Shown here one piece after another: positions 56,501 through 64,000 of a DNA stretch of 64,000 nucleotides. Position 1 is the first letter of the stretch. Every line of letters begins with the position of its first letter. The position numbers were made by a program, and so were the translations under genes. The notes under the pieces are model-generated. The model was not told the DNA's origin. It saw only the letters and a list, made by a program, of their open reading frames with translations, and searched no databases. The DNA is from Bedellia somnulentella (Eukaryota; Arthropoda; Insecta; Lepidoptera; Bedelliidae): positions 17,001,261-17,065,260 of the forward strand of contig OY755181.1 of the NCBI GenBank assembly GCA_963576735.1, written 5' to 3'.

Positions 56501-59500
56501 ATAGAGCCCTGGTGACACCAAGCAGTTTCATCTATCATATAATCATTTAAACTGTAATAAGCTTTAAAATGAAGACTGCGTTTTATAATTACTTTGAATT
56601 TCTTTTCTGTTAGATTCAAAATGTCATCAGGTATTTTATTATAAAATTTTACACATAAACCTAAATGGTATAAAAGATGTATTTATTTTTGACAATCTGT
56701 ACTTTTGAATAGAAATTTTATTATTATCTCTGAGAGTTCTAGTATGTCTATCACAGTTTTTGGAAAATGCTTTCAAATTATTTCTTAAATATATGATGTT
56801 TTCATATATACGTGGCAGACAGAGAGAGACAAGGCAGTACATACATACATATTCTCACGCCGTTAGTTCCCATTGGGGTAGGCAGAGACTATCGATCGCC
56901 ACTTTGTACGATCCTGGCAAACCTCTCTGGCTTCGTTTACATCCATCAATCTTTTCATACATGCTCTTTTATTCTTCACTTTGCAGTGTCATTATATTTA
57001 TGGTTTTAAACAATTCTCTAAGGGAATCTCGTGAACCTAAATTATAAATAGCTCTTATTGCTCTTTTCTGTAGAATAAATATGGACCCAACATCAGCAGC
57101 TCTGCCCCAGAGTAAAATGCCATAATATATGATGCTATGAAAATAACTCTAGTAAACTAAACGAGCGGCCTGTACATCAGTTAAATGTCTTATTTTTCTA
57201 ACGGAATAGGTAGCACTGCTTAGCCTGCCAGCTAGCGCGCTAATGTGGGGTCCCGATTTGAGTCCAGATGTATCCCTAAGAAAACTGCGCTATCCGTAAA
57301 TGTTAATTTTTCATTATTTAATGTGATTTCATTATCAACACTTTTAACATTTGGTTATGCAAATTTAATACATTTTGTTTTTTTGGCATTTAGTGCAAAA
57401 TTATTTGAAGCAAACCATGTTTGAGTTTGGGCAACTGCATTATTTACATCGTCAATATTTTCCGAATTCCTTTTAACGTCAAAGATTAAAGAAGTATCAT
57501 CAGCAAATAATACTATTTCAGACCTTTTCTCGACCATGAACGGCAAATCATTAATATATACTAGGAACAAAAATGGGCCTAATATAGATCCCTGTGGAAC
57601 ACCCATTTTTACATGAGTTCCAGATGATTTTATTATATTTATTTTTTTGGTTTTTGCTCTTAAATATTTATCTTTACTATTCTAGTTAACTTTTAAGACT
57701 TTTTAAGTAACTTCTTATTATGACTATAATTAATATTATATTTAGCTTCTCACTCAGTTTTCATTAGCAGCTAAGGAATTTGTAATTCTGAAACTTTGGC
57801 TACCACATTTTGAGATTTACAGCAATGAGTATTTATGTTTGTAAATTAAGTTAAATCTTCATTTTATTTTTGCTTTTAAAGCTATTTTAACAGAAGTTTT
57901 TACCCTACCAAAGAAGTATTTATTTTAGACAACTATTAAATATTCCTTAATAACAATCTTCCAGGTAACCTCCCTCAGCAAGCACATAGAGACCGAAGTA
58001 TCAGACGGGTCGGAGAGCCAGCTGACCCCGGCGCGCCGGGACTCCATCCTGGACCTATTGAGACCGCCGCACGTTAAATGGATGGCGCTGACTTGCTTCT
58101 TGATGTTCAGCATCTTTTGTTTGTAAGTGTTTTAGCAGTAAGCAGGAGCGGATCCAGCCCTCAATTTAGGTTGTGGGCATAGCTACCTAAACTTCCCATT
58201 CCAAGTCAGCCTACTTATTGTAGCCCTAATAGACCACAAAAGCATGAGGCTGCAAGTTAATTAGGGTTGTGGGCATGGTAAGGATTCGCGCATGATAGTA
58301 AGAGCTTCTGATCGTATCGTTTTAGGGTGACAGGTGACTTTTAAATGTGCATTTTATTGGGCTTACTTTGTGACGTAGCAAAATCAACAGTTAGATGTCT
58401 ATTGCTGGAAAATTACACGGGACTCGACCCTGGACCTGCTGAGACCACTGCACGCCACATGAATGGCGCTGACTTACTTCTTGATGTTCGGCATATTTTG
58501 CTTGTAAGTGTTTTAGCAGTCAGTAAGAGCTTCTGATCGTATCAGTTTAGTGTGACAGATGATGTTCTAAATGTGTATGTATTGGGCTAAGTTTGTGATG
58601 TAGAAAAACCAGCCGTTAGATGTTTATTGCTGTAAAATTACACGGGATTCGACTCTGGACCTGCTGAGACCACCGCAAGTCACGTGGATGGCGCTGACTT
58701 GCTTCTTGATGTTCGGGATCTTTTGCTTGTAGGTATTTTAGTAGTAAGAGTTTCTTGTCGTATCGGTTTAGGGTGACAGATGGTTTTTAAGTGTGCATTT
58801 TATTGGGCTAAGTTTGTGATGTAGTAAAATCAGCAGTTGGATGTTTATTGCTGGAAAATTACACGGGACTCGATCCTGGACCTGCTGAGACCGCGCCGCA
58901 CGTTAAGTGGATGGCGTTGACTTGCTTCTTGAGGTTCGGCAGTTTTTGCTTATTAGTATTTTAGCAGTAAGAGCTTCTGATTGGGTCGGTTTAGGGTGAC
59001 AGATGATGTTTTAAGTGTCACAAACTTAGCTCTATAAAATTATAGAGCTAAGTTTGTGACGTACCAAAATCAGCAGTTAGATGTTCATTGCTGGAAATTT
59101 ACATGAAAAAAAATATATTTCATTTATTTTTCGGAATCATTATTATTTCCCTATTAGATATGTATTTTGTTGCATTGTTTCAGATTAAACGGCCTATTCC
59201 TATTCGCAGCCGACACCATAAACAAAGTTATGACTGACAACCAGACAGACGGGACAATCTGTGATCTCATACAACAAACAAGTAATCAGGTATAGTCTAT
59301 GTATGATTATGTCCATACTTAAAAACTGAAACGTTACACCGCATATCACGAGGTTGTCACAGGGAAGGCAGAGGTACTAATAATTCTGAATATATCATTT
59401 GGCCATTTTTGTCACCTGGTGGTCATAGTACCTACCTTTTGTTTGGATTGTGTATTCACATGATTGGAGATAGGCCTATCACTACTTCGTACGAATACAC

Positions 59501-62500
59501 TGTTATATGTCATATAATATGTCTCCTTGAGAAGCGGTGAAGCTCCCACTGAGCCATCTCGTATTTTTCCAAAGGTTAAAGGAATTGTTATTATTTAAAT
59601 TGGACATCCATACTAATATTATAAATGGGAAAGTGAGTTTGTTTGTTTGTTTGTTCCGCTTTCACGCCGTAAATACTGAACCGATTGCTTTGAAATTTTT
59701 CAGACGTGTAGTTAGAAGTCTAAATTAAATAATAGGGTACTTTTTATCCCGGAAAAAATATGAGATGGAGATGGCGCTGTGCATGTGCATCGTTTAAAAC
59801 AACGTAAAATATTGTAAACTAATATAAAAATCAAAATTTAGAAGCTTAATGGTACGGTAATGGATCCCCGAAAATAAGGAACTCCCGAGGGATAATGTAC
59901 TATTTTTTTATCGTATACTTTTTTTTTTACATCTACTTATATTGCAAACGAATATTAACATGTAAATTTAGAAGCTAAATGAAACGACGACGATTCCTTG
60001 AAACTAAGGAATCCGCAAGAGTTCTCATAGGAACATCAAAAAACCTTAACTCATATATGGCTCAAAATATTGCAGCGATTATTTTTATCATCGATGGAAT
60101 TCACATCAGACACTTTGTTAATGTTCATTTTGGAAAGATGAAGGGGTTTCATCAATTTAAATGACAAATTTGTTTATCAATAGTAAGACTAATATGAAAT
60201 AAAGCGTAATAAAAATTTGACACCGCCCCGGTAACGTCTCCGTGGCGTAGCGGTATAACTAACTACTATGAATATTTAATTAGAACTATTATGAATCAAT
60301 CGTCCCGGGTTCGTATCTCAGGTAATTCAATCTTTTTGTAAAAAAATGTTTTGTTAGCTTAAAATAACACTATATATAATAATAACAAGCACTATCCCTT
60401 CAATTTAGCGATTATTTTGGAAGGAGATCCACCACTAATCATCCCTATATTGCCGACCAATCGCTGCAAGCTCTCCCACTATCACCAACGGTCAGTGTAG
60501 GGGGCAGCACCGGGCCGTCGCCGCAGCGCCAAACTACTATCCGTATCTGTACTTACTAAAGATATTCTCATTTCTGAACATAAAAACTTGGTATATTTGT
60601 TTCATGATTCTTATGAACAATTAAAAAGGAATTTTTGGAACTCAACCCCTAACGGGTTGATATAGCAAATGAAAGTTAATATAGAGTTTTTTTACATTTA
60701 CATTACTTGGTGCGATTGAATTTATGAAATCCATCTATCAATCATTCATGAATATATGCTAACAACCATAAATTCCATAAAAGGGTAGCCATAGCTTCGG
60801 AGATTCTTCATCCAATTTTGGAAATATATTGATAAAAGATAGGTTAATAAAGGTTGTTAGTGATGGGTCACAAACTGCATCGCCCAACAATCACTTAAAA
60901 AGCCTCAATGTCCTTTATGTCATTTACAATGCCCGCGGGATTATAAATATAAAAAACAGAAGTTGAGATAGTGTTTCGGTATTTTGGTATTATGTAAACT
61001 GGATGCAAAAAATGAAGTCCACGCGGACGTAGTCGCGGGGCAAAAAGCTAGTATACATATATATTACACATATATATTGGACACATTGGATAGCTGTGTA
61101 GTGTCGGCTTAGAATAGCACTACCCCATTTCTTCCGGTGGGTGTACGTAAGAGGCGACTAACGGTATGGGGCTGTTAAGGGATTTTTGGGCGATGCGGTT
61201 GGAGACCCATCACCAACAACGTTTATTTTACCATCTCTTCCCCATGCAACTTTCCAAAAGTGGCTGAGGAATTTCTAATTCCACAGCTCTGGCTACCCCT
61301 TTTAGGGATTTATAGCTGTGAGTATATGCATGTATGTTAAATTGGACAAGTTGGTTTTTGTTTTAAAAAAGCAAATGTAAAGTTATATAATTAAAAAACA
61401 ACCGTGATAGCCCAGTGGGTAGAACACTCGGTTATCGTGCAAACGACTAGTGTTCAAATCCTGGGTCGGGCCTACACCAATTTGTCTTTTCTAAAGACAT
61501 ATGTGTGGTTAATTTATCATGGTTGTTAACGGTGAGGGAAAACATCGTGAGGAAACCCATATGGCTGAGTTGTACTTAGTCATGTGACAGTGTATTCGTA
61601 CAAAACGGCGATAGGCCTGCCCCCTATCACGTGAGTACACTGTCTAAGCAAAACGTGGGTACCTTCTCTGGACACCAGATGGCGCTGCCATGTGAGTTCA
61701 GAAGTATTGGTACCTCTGCCAACTCCTTCGGGGATAAACGGCGTGAACGTTTATGGTTTGTTATGTTATAATTAAAAATAAGGATTAAATTGAGATATAG
61801 TGTAGTATCCGTATATTCCTGCAGGGGAGTAGGTGGTGTTACGTTTAGCTTGCTAAGAGCTCCTTTATCCATGTATGCACTATCATATGAATAATTCTAA
61901 CTTAGGATGTATTTTCTATTCACCAGAAATCCTGAACCAAAACCTTAAGCACTGTATAATTCTTACTGAGCTACCACTTCAAATGTGGCAGACACAGTTT
62001 TTTTTTCTTGTTTATATATTATTTAATGATGTGTAGTGTAGTGTAGGCCTTAACTGAAAACCAGTGTTTTGCCACTTGGCAATATCAAGCGCTGAGTTGG
62101 TACCTAGTTTGTGTTACCATAGCACTAATCTTTAGGTCAAAAATAATGTTTTTTTTACTTTATGTATTGTTTTTCATATTGTATGTGGTGTTATGTTAAC
62201 ATGAATAAACGAGTTATCTATCTATCTACCAAAATTAACCAATTCTTTCTTTTTTTTTCAGACTGACACCGGACCTTGTACGGATACAGTATCAATAGCT
62301 ACATTTAAAATAATGACATACACAACACTGGCATATGGCGTTGTAGTTCTACTAGCCAGTGTTACATCACTTTCGAAGAAAACTCTACTAGTTTCTACCT
62401 TTTGGGTAGTTGGGGTGGCCTGCCTAATGTCGGGTTTGGTAGAAAATAAGTTGGTAGCCGGTGCTGCCATGTCAGCTTTACAATTGACTGCCATGGGAGT

Positions 62501-64000
62501 GGGGCCTTTGACGGCTTATGCGGTGGATCTGTTTCCTACGAACTTAAGGTTGGTGTTTTTTACCATTATACCGGTAATTTTTTATACACTCACTTTCACA
62601 CCATATATCTCCGAAGGGATGGCAGATGTAGTAATAGTTCTGAATCTCATATGTAATTTTTAATGCACAACGCATTTATAACGAGTTGCCAGGTCTATTA
62701 CTTAAATGTAATGTTCACCATCACATATTATTCACATTTAAAATCATCAAGATGTTTTTCACTTCATTCTATCAATATTATTTTTATGTTGTGCTAGAGG
62801 TATATATAAAATCTATTTTTATCATCACTAATTTCAAACAGCATGCATATTTTAAACTTCTTATCTAACATTCGAGACTTTTCGGTATCTATCTTACAAT
62901 TATTTAATAAAATAATCAAATTTCCCAACTCATCTGATATCTTATATTAACAAACGAAATCTCGGCACATTAACTGACATAACATGGGGAAAGCCCACAC
63001 CGTAAGTAATAAGAAAACATGTTTTGTAAAGCCTCTTGTTGACATTAGCATCATAAAATGATGATATGCAACGATTTTACAGTTCTGTTTTGATTACTTT
63101 CTTATCTGAAATAACAAACTGTAATATAATGTCTCTAACATATAATTAGTGCATAATAACATGTTATACAGCGATATAGATAGAAAATAGATGTTATGAA
63201 CTTGAAATTAATTCGATGTAAATGTGTCAAGCTACTCATCAAAAAATATTTTAAAGTAAACTAATACAAATGTTTTCGATTTTAATCTGAACTGGGCCCA
63301 TGAAAATGGTGATTTAACAAACTGTATTTTATTACAGAATTTCATTTAAAACTTTATTTGAAATCCTTTCTATAATATAGATAAAATAATGTGAAGTAAC
63401 AACTGAAAAATGCGTGTATCCAAAAGAATTACGGAATATGACCATAAAAAGTAGCTGAATTTGCTCAATTCTAGACTAAATATCCAATTTATTGACTCAA
63501 TTGCTGATGCAAAGGGAATGAGATATGCTTCCGGTTTGTAAAAAAAACTTATTTAATGAATTGGTTCTTTTTCTTTATTCCAAAAAGTCATATGTTGTAT
63601 TGTGTTAGATTGTTTACTTACACCATCTGACGTAATAATTCGATTTGCCATTTTCCTTTAAATTTCCTTTGATAATAAAACACAGATGATATTTGAAAGT
63701 TATTATATAAATTTGATTCGATTCGATTTTGAATTTACATTAAATATATTGACAAAACTTTCACGCTTCAAGCAAAGTTAGATTTCCGGCAATATAGCAA
63801 GCGAACTAAATGCGATTGTTAAGTTTACATTCCTATTCTCAAATCTCTCGATCATTTATCCTTGTATAACCACGACTTTACTTCACAGAGGCACAGCAAT
63901 AAGTGCATTGCTGATGTTTGGTCGACTGGGGTCGGTCGTGGGATCCAATGTGGCCGGTCTGACATTGAGCGTCGCCTGCACAGCCACTTTCTATGGATTC
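49420..64000 (+). CDS. SV2/SVOP-like MFS transporter, spliced, 3' end outside window
   Basis: Membrane transporter of the major facilitator superfamily, closest in character to insect proteins named synaptic vesicle glycoprotein 2-like or SVOP-like; the substrate cannot be read from sequence. Nine exons join without a frame break: 49420-49516, 51110-51271, 54011-54173, 55404-55525, 56015-56253, 57965-58122, 59184-59289, 62262-62548, 63889-64000. All introns are GT-AG and phases agree at each junction. The 482 residues seen contain an acidic N-terminus, hydrophobic segments spread as in a 12-helix MFS protein, the loop 2-3 signature GRAADSRGRR, and a late TNLRGTA...GRLG segment typical of the second half. 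A polar loop falls in exon 6 and an N-glycosylation-like loop (DNQTDGT) in exon 7. The ATG is chosen because it is the first Met after an acceptor at 49407-49409; an upstream exon is likely. The last helices lie beyond the edge. Family call firm; orthology and substrate unknown. Confidence 0.88.
49708..50682 (-). mobile_element. Helitron-type element, single-unit relative
   Basis: Same family as 9776-11462: CTAG at 49708-49711 with A outside, TC (as GA) at 50681-50682 with T outside, and a (CAGA)n run at 50528-50562. High identity over ~970 bp. It lies in intron 1 of the SV2-like gene, about 190 bp after the donor. Confidence 0.75.
50788..51021 (-). mobile_element. R240 element in intron 1
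   Basis: Full-length subfamily A with a ~15-bp deletion; ends about 85 bp before exon 2. Confidence 0.85.
51110..51271 (+). CDS. SV2-like gene exon 2
   Basis: Encodes AGKYQLLHCSLMV then ALATALLEIIG and LPAASCDLNIPDSLKG, ending at PNIG: the first transmembrane helix and the start of the second. Acceptor TAG at 51107-51109, donor GTAAGG at 51272. It is 162 nt, entered with two bases of a codon and left with one, exactly as in the minus-strand paralogue exon at 1302-1463. Confidence 0.88.
51403..51555 (+). mobile_element. R240 5' fragment in intron 2
   Basis: GTTAGTGTCGGCTTAAAATA, then diverged, ending CATCACCAACATACC. Confidence 0.6.
51553..52165 (-). mobile_element. Second tRNA-derived SINE family, split by R240, in intron 2
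   Basis: Minus-strand head GCCTCCGTGGTCTCGCGGTT with B box GGGTTCGATTC (52162-52085), body with TTAAGCGGTCGGTCCCGGCA, tail part at 51607-51553. R240 copy 51620-51877 is inserted with a 12-bp duplication. Confidence 0.65.
51620..51877 (-). mobile_element. R240 element in intron 2
   Basis: Subfamily B; perfect 12-bp duplication CTACCCAATATA at 51608-51619 and 51878-51889. The first ~16 nt of the element are repeated at its 5' end. Confidence 0.92.
52178..52375 (-). mobile_element. tRNA-like element, in intron 2
   Basis: tRNA-like unit at 52267-52192 (minus) followed by TGCGAAATTCTTCTATTCTT and the end TTTTCATGTCAAAAACATTC. Confidence 0.65.
52514..52765 (-). mobile_element. R240 element in intron 2
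   Basis: Full-length subfamily A with a (CATA)n tail. Confidence 0.88.
53203..53455 (+). mobile_element. R240 element in intron 2
   Basis: Subfamily B; perfect 11-bp duplication TAAGATTATTA at 53192-53202 and 53456-53466. Confidence 0.92.
53704..53771 (-). mobile_element. R240 3' fragment
   Basis: ACATACATATACTCACGGTC to GAGCTAGAAAC, then joined to inverted RTE sequence. Confidence 0.65.
53772..53960 (+). mobile_element. RTE-like LINE 3' fragment with an inverted duplicate piece at its 5' side
   Basis: 53797-53955 is a plus-strand RTE end (AAAAAGGCAGGTGTCCGTAG ... AACGGCGTGA). Directly before it, 53772-53796 is the reverse of its own terminal GATAGTCTCTGCCTACCCC. It ends about 60 bp before the exon 3 acceptor. 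Confidence 0.65.
54011..54173 (+). CDS. SV2-like gene exon 3 (MFS signature)
   Basis: Encodes IILTATTWGRAADSRGRR and then an alanine-rich helix ending LCKLAASL. The G-x-x-x-D-x-x-G-R-R pattern is the MFS loop 2-3 motif, on the cytoplasmic side in the family. The exon is strikingly GC-rich for this window. A 5'-truncated RTE copy ends about 60 bp upstream of its acceptor, and an R240 copy starts about 15 bp after its donor GTAAGT. Confidence 0.9.
54188..54400 (-). mobile_element. R240 element in intron 3
   Basis: Subfamily A with a ~35-bp deletion; starts 15 bp after the exon 3 donor. Confidence 0.85.
54458..54713. repeat. Tandem dimer of the ~140-bp repeat
   Basis: Two head-to-tail monomers (about 54458-54589 and 54590-54713) with ~85-90% identity by eye. 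The second is closer to the lone monomer at 1853-2003. Confidence 0.7.
54906..55125 (+). mobile_element. TS1 SINE, 5' part, in intron 3
   Basis: Head AGCAATAGCTCTGTGGGAAA and B box GTGTTCCAATC, body with TTGTTAATGGTGAGGG; stops before the 3' domain. Confidence 0.65.
55404..55525 (+). CDS. SV2-like gene exon 4
   Basis: Encodes FLSCPSSLSFAYGGEMVP, then QRRRDFAVLMLSALLMASA: the fourth-helix region, a basic cytoplasmic loop and the start of the next helix. Acceptor CAG at 55401-55403 follows a strong pyrimidine tract; donor GTAAGC at 55526. 122 nt, in phase with both neighbours. Confidence 0.88.
55600..55850 (+). mobile_element. R240 element, decayed, in intron 4
   Basis: AAGAGGCAAATAAGGGTAAT, GCAGACCCATCACCAACCAT, TAGCTCTGACTACCCC in order. 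Confidence 0.6.
56015..56253 (+). CDS. SV2-like gene exon 5
   Basis: Encodes ALAWLILPHDWRLSM, a helix LLTMIYALPLVICALLM, and the loop DESPKFLVSKGD...LVVLQKMYARN. The E-S-P-K/R-F pattern after the sixth helix is typical of SV2/sugar-porter-like MFS proteins. Acceptor CAG at 56012-56014, donor GTAAGT at 56254. A minus-strand Jockey-like LINE begins about 27 bp after the donor. Confidence 0.9.
56831..56984 (-). mobile_element. RTE-like LINE 3' fragment inside the intronic Jockey element
   Basis: Reverse of the RTE end from the (CATA)n tail through GCTCTTTTATTCTTCA. Jockey sequence resumes on both sides, with GCAGT-like duplicated bases at the junctions. Confidence 0.7.
57355..57606 (-). pseudogene. 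Jockey-clade reverse transcriptase fragment
   Basis: 84 codons with the G-V-P-Q-G-S-I-L-G-P and F-A-D-D boxes of the RT palm. TAA after IKFA; the frame then continues readably past the stop for about 40 codons. Related to but diverged from the copy at 31334-31942. Confidence 0.85.
57745..57842 (+). mobile_element. R240 3' fragment, decayed, in intron 5
   Basis: GCAGCTAAGGAATTTGTAAT and TTTGGCTACCACA with a remnant tail. Confidence 0.5.
57965..58122 (+). CDS. SV2-like gene exon 6
   Basis: Encodes VTSLSKHIETEVSDGSE, a polar central loop, then RDSILDLLRPPHVKWM and the seventh helix ALTCFLMFSIFCL. Acceptor CCAG at 57961-57964, donor GTAAGT at 58123. The 3' half (from 58038) and following intron are the founding unit of a tandem array that runs to about 59105. 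Confidence 0.9.
58143..58296. mobile_element. ~154-bp MITE-like insertion in intron 6
   Basis: Begins CAGGAGCGGATCCAGCC and interrupts the first unit of the exon-6 array. AGTAAG occurs at both edges (58137-58142 and 58297-58302). Class uncertain; the start is reminiscent of hAT-type ends. Confidence 0.4.
59017..59060. repeat. Perfect 21-bp palindrome, 2-nt spacer, in the exon-6 array
   Basis: Arms 59017-59037 and 59040-59060 are exact reverse complements. Other units of the array hold only the right-hand arm sequence. Confidence 0.9.
59184..59289 (+). CDS. SV2-like gene exon 7
   Basis: Encodes LNGLFLFAADTINKVMTDNQ then TDGTICDLIQQTSNQ, the end of helix 7 and a polar extracellular-type loop. 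A single first base completes the Leu codon split with exon 6; it ends on a whole codon. Acceptor CAG at 59181-59183, donor GTATAG at 59290. Confidence 0.88.
59335..59562 (-). mobile_element. TS1 SINE, decayed, in intron 7
   Basis: GGCAGAGGTACTAATAATTC and TACGAATACACTGTTATATG mark the family; ends with a damaged head GAGATGGCTCAGTGGGAGC on the minus strand. Confidence 0.55.
60232..60327 (+). repeat. tRNA-like segment inside Helitron copy 2
   Basis: Same A-box and B-box-like motifs as in copy 1 with a few substitutions. Confidence 0.55.
60772..60955 (-). mobile_element. Diverged R240 carried by Helitron copy 2
   Basis: Counterpart of 40915-41095 at the same place in the element. Confidence 0.7.
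61094..61339 (+). mobile_element. R240 element in intron 7
   Basis: Subfamily A, full-length; ATTGGACAC/ATTGGACAA-like duplication at the edges. Confidence 0.88.
61398..61767 (+). mobile_element. TS1 SINE, full length, in intron 7
   Basis: The best plus-strand copy: A box GATAGCCCAGTGGGTAG, B box GTGTTCAAATCC, body, then CTCTGCCAACTCCTTCGGGG, AACGGCGTGAACG and a (TTATG)n tail. 11-bp duplication ATAATTAAAAA at 61387-61397 and 61768-61778. Confidence 0.85.
62030..62228 (+). mobile_element. 3' end of a LINE with (ATCT)n tail in intron 7
   Basis: Sequence with GGCCTTAACTGAAAACCAGT, GCCACTTGGCAATATCAAGC, and ATGAATAAACGAGTTATCTA followed by TCTATCTA. This is the style of a LINE 3' untranslated end. 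It stops about 30 bp before the exon 8 acceptor. Confidence 0.5.
62262..62548 (+). CDS. SV2-like gene exon 8
   Basis: Encodes TDTGPCTDTVSIATFK, then three hydrophobic segments (TTLAYGVVVLLASVTS; LVSTFWVVGVACLMSGL; GAAMSALQLTAMGVGPL) and AYAVDLFPTNLR. The last motif (D-L-F/Y-P-T-x-L/V-R) is the standard MFS signature before helix 11. Acceptor after a long T tract at 62261, donor at 62549. Confidence 0.9.
62549..63888. other. Intron 8 of the SV2-like gene
   Basis: 1340 bp of AT-rich DNA, unusually free of the repeat families that crowd the other introns. Confidence 0.6.
63889..64000 (+). CDS. SV2-like gene exon 9 (cut by window edge)
   Basis: Encodes GTAISALLMFGRLGSVVG then SNVAGLTLSVACTATFYGF, running off the edge. 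The G-R-L-G pattern and the small-residue-rich helix are expected after T-N-L-R. Acceptor CAG at 63886-63888. The codon split with exon 8 (AG plus A) restores Arg. Confidence 0.88.

Larger units (their letters stand above)
56281..57665 (-). mobile_element. Jockey-like LINE in intron 5, antisense to the gene
   Basis: 5' end at about 57665, 3' end next to the exon 5 donor at 56281. Coding at 57606-57355 (MGVPQGSILGPFLFLVYIND, VLFADDTSLIF, NAKKTKCIKF) is followed by a stop and then decayed frames (NEITLNNEKL, FLGIHLDSN). The 3' UTR shares CTTACGGGTTCTTCTCGCAA-like sequence with 26745-27000. A truncated RTE copy sits inside it at 56831-56984. Confidence 0.85.
58038..59105 (+). pseudogene. Tandem array with three decayed copies of the 3' half of exon 6
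   Basis: After the true exon, the block 'end of exon 6 plus donor plus ~140 bp of intron' recurs with exon parts at about 58419-58503, 58644-58728 and 58865-58951. Spacing is 225 and 221 bp; the first interval is longer because of a ~154-bp insertion. Copy 1 has a TGA where exon 6 has the Trp codon of KWM. Copy 2 keeps an open frame and a GTAGGT donor. Copy 3 has a 2-nt insertion and no donor. None carries the exon 5' half or an obvious acceptor, so they are probably not used, although copy 2 is nearly intact. Confidence 0.85.
59607..61051 (+). mobile_element. Complete non-autonomous Helitron (copy 2) in intron 7
   Basis: Same family, ends and A|T target as 39611-41202. It shares the tRNA-like insert (60232-60327), the GCAGCACCG...CCGC block and the diverged R240 (60772-60955). 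Shorter than copy 1 by about 150 bp through scattered deletions. Confidence 0.8.

Noticed and set aside
58644..58728. Alternative exon 6b of the SV2-like gene
   Set aside because: Open frame and a GT donor, but no pyrimidine tract plus AG acceptor in front and the exon 5' half is missing; kept as a decayed duplicate pending transcript data.

Overview
The window reads as lepidopteran (moth or butterfly) genomic DNA: AT-rich, intron-bearing, with almost no long open frames and very dense repeats. The host signal is one spliced gene plus one exon of a relative. From about 49.4 kb to the right edge lies a plus-strand gene for a major facilitator superfamily (MFS) transporter of the SV2/SVOP-like kind. 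Nine exons can be joined in phase (49420-49516, 51110-51271, 54011-54173, 55404-55525, 56015-56253, 57965-58122, 59184-59289, 62262-62548 and 63889 to the edge), giving 482 residues with the C-terminus outside the window. At the left edge, on the minus strand, one 162-nt exon (1302-1463) has the same length and phase as exon 2 of that gene and a related protein sequence. The locus therefore looks like two divergently oriented SV2-like paralogues about 48 kb apart. No other host gene is convincing; one weak ankyrin-like exon candidate is at 4380-4505.

The space between and inside these genes is layered mobile DNA. The commonest unit is a ~245-bp element, here called R240, with about 50 whole or partial copies. 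It has a fixed 5' end, a (TATG)n 3' tail and 8-13 bp target duplications. Next are a ~370-bp tRNA-derived SINE (TS1) with a (TTATG)n tail and 5'-truncated ends of an RTE-like LINE. All three families end in a related ~45-nt sequence with a short CCC/GGG stem, which suggests one LINE machinery moves all three. Other elements are Jockey-like LINE remnants (31.3-32.6 and 56.3-57.7 kb), the 3' half of a LINE with a restriction-like endonuclease domain (18.5-19.9 kb), Helitron-type elements with A|T insertion sites and TC...CTAG ends (9.8-11.5, 17.1-17.5, 39.6-41.2, 49.7-50.7 and 59.6-61.1 kb), and a mariner element with one stop codon (43.5-44.7 kb). There are also two copies of a decayed arthropod transposon-like ORF (8.0-8.4 and 47.9-48.3 kb), a 2.1-2.5 kb composite element present twice (13.3-15.8 and 24.0-26.1 kb), and a family carrying a tRNA-like sequence between inverted arms.

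Layout: 0-13 kb holds the paralogue exon, R240, TS1 and Helitron parts; 13-26 kb the duplicated composite element around the RLE-type LINE; 26-47 kb mostly R240, TS1, RTE and Jockey insertions with a full Helitron and the mariner; 47-64 kb the SV2-like gene, with introns full of the same families. Inside this gene the 3' half of exon 6 with its donor site is followed by three decayed tandem copies. All calls come from reading the sequence by eye; repeat edges are accurate to a few bases where target duplications were found and to about 10-30 bases elsewhere.
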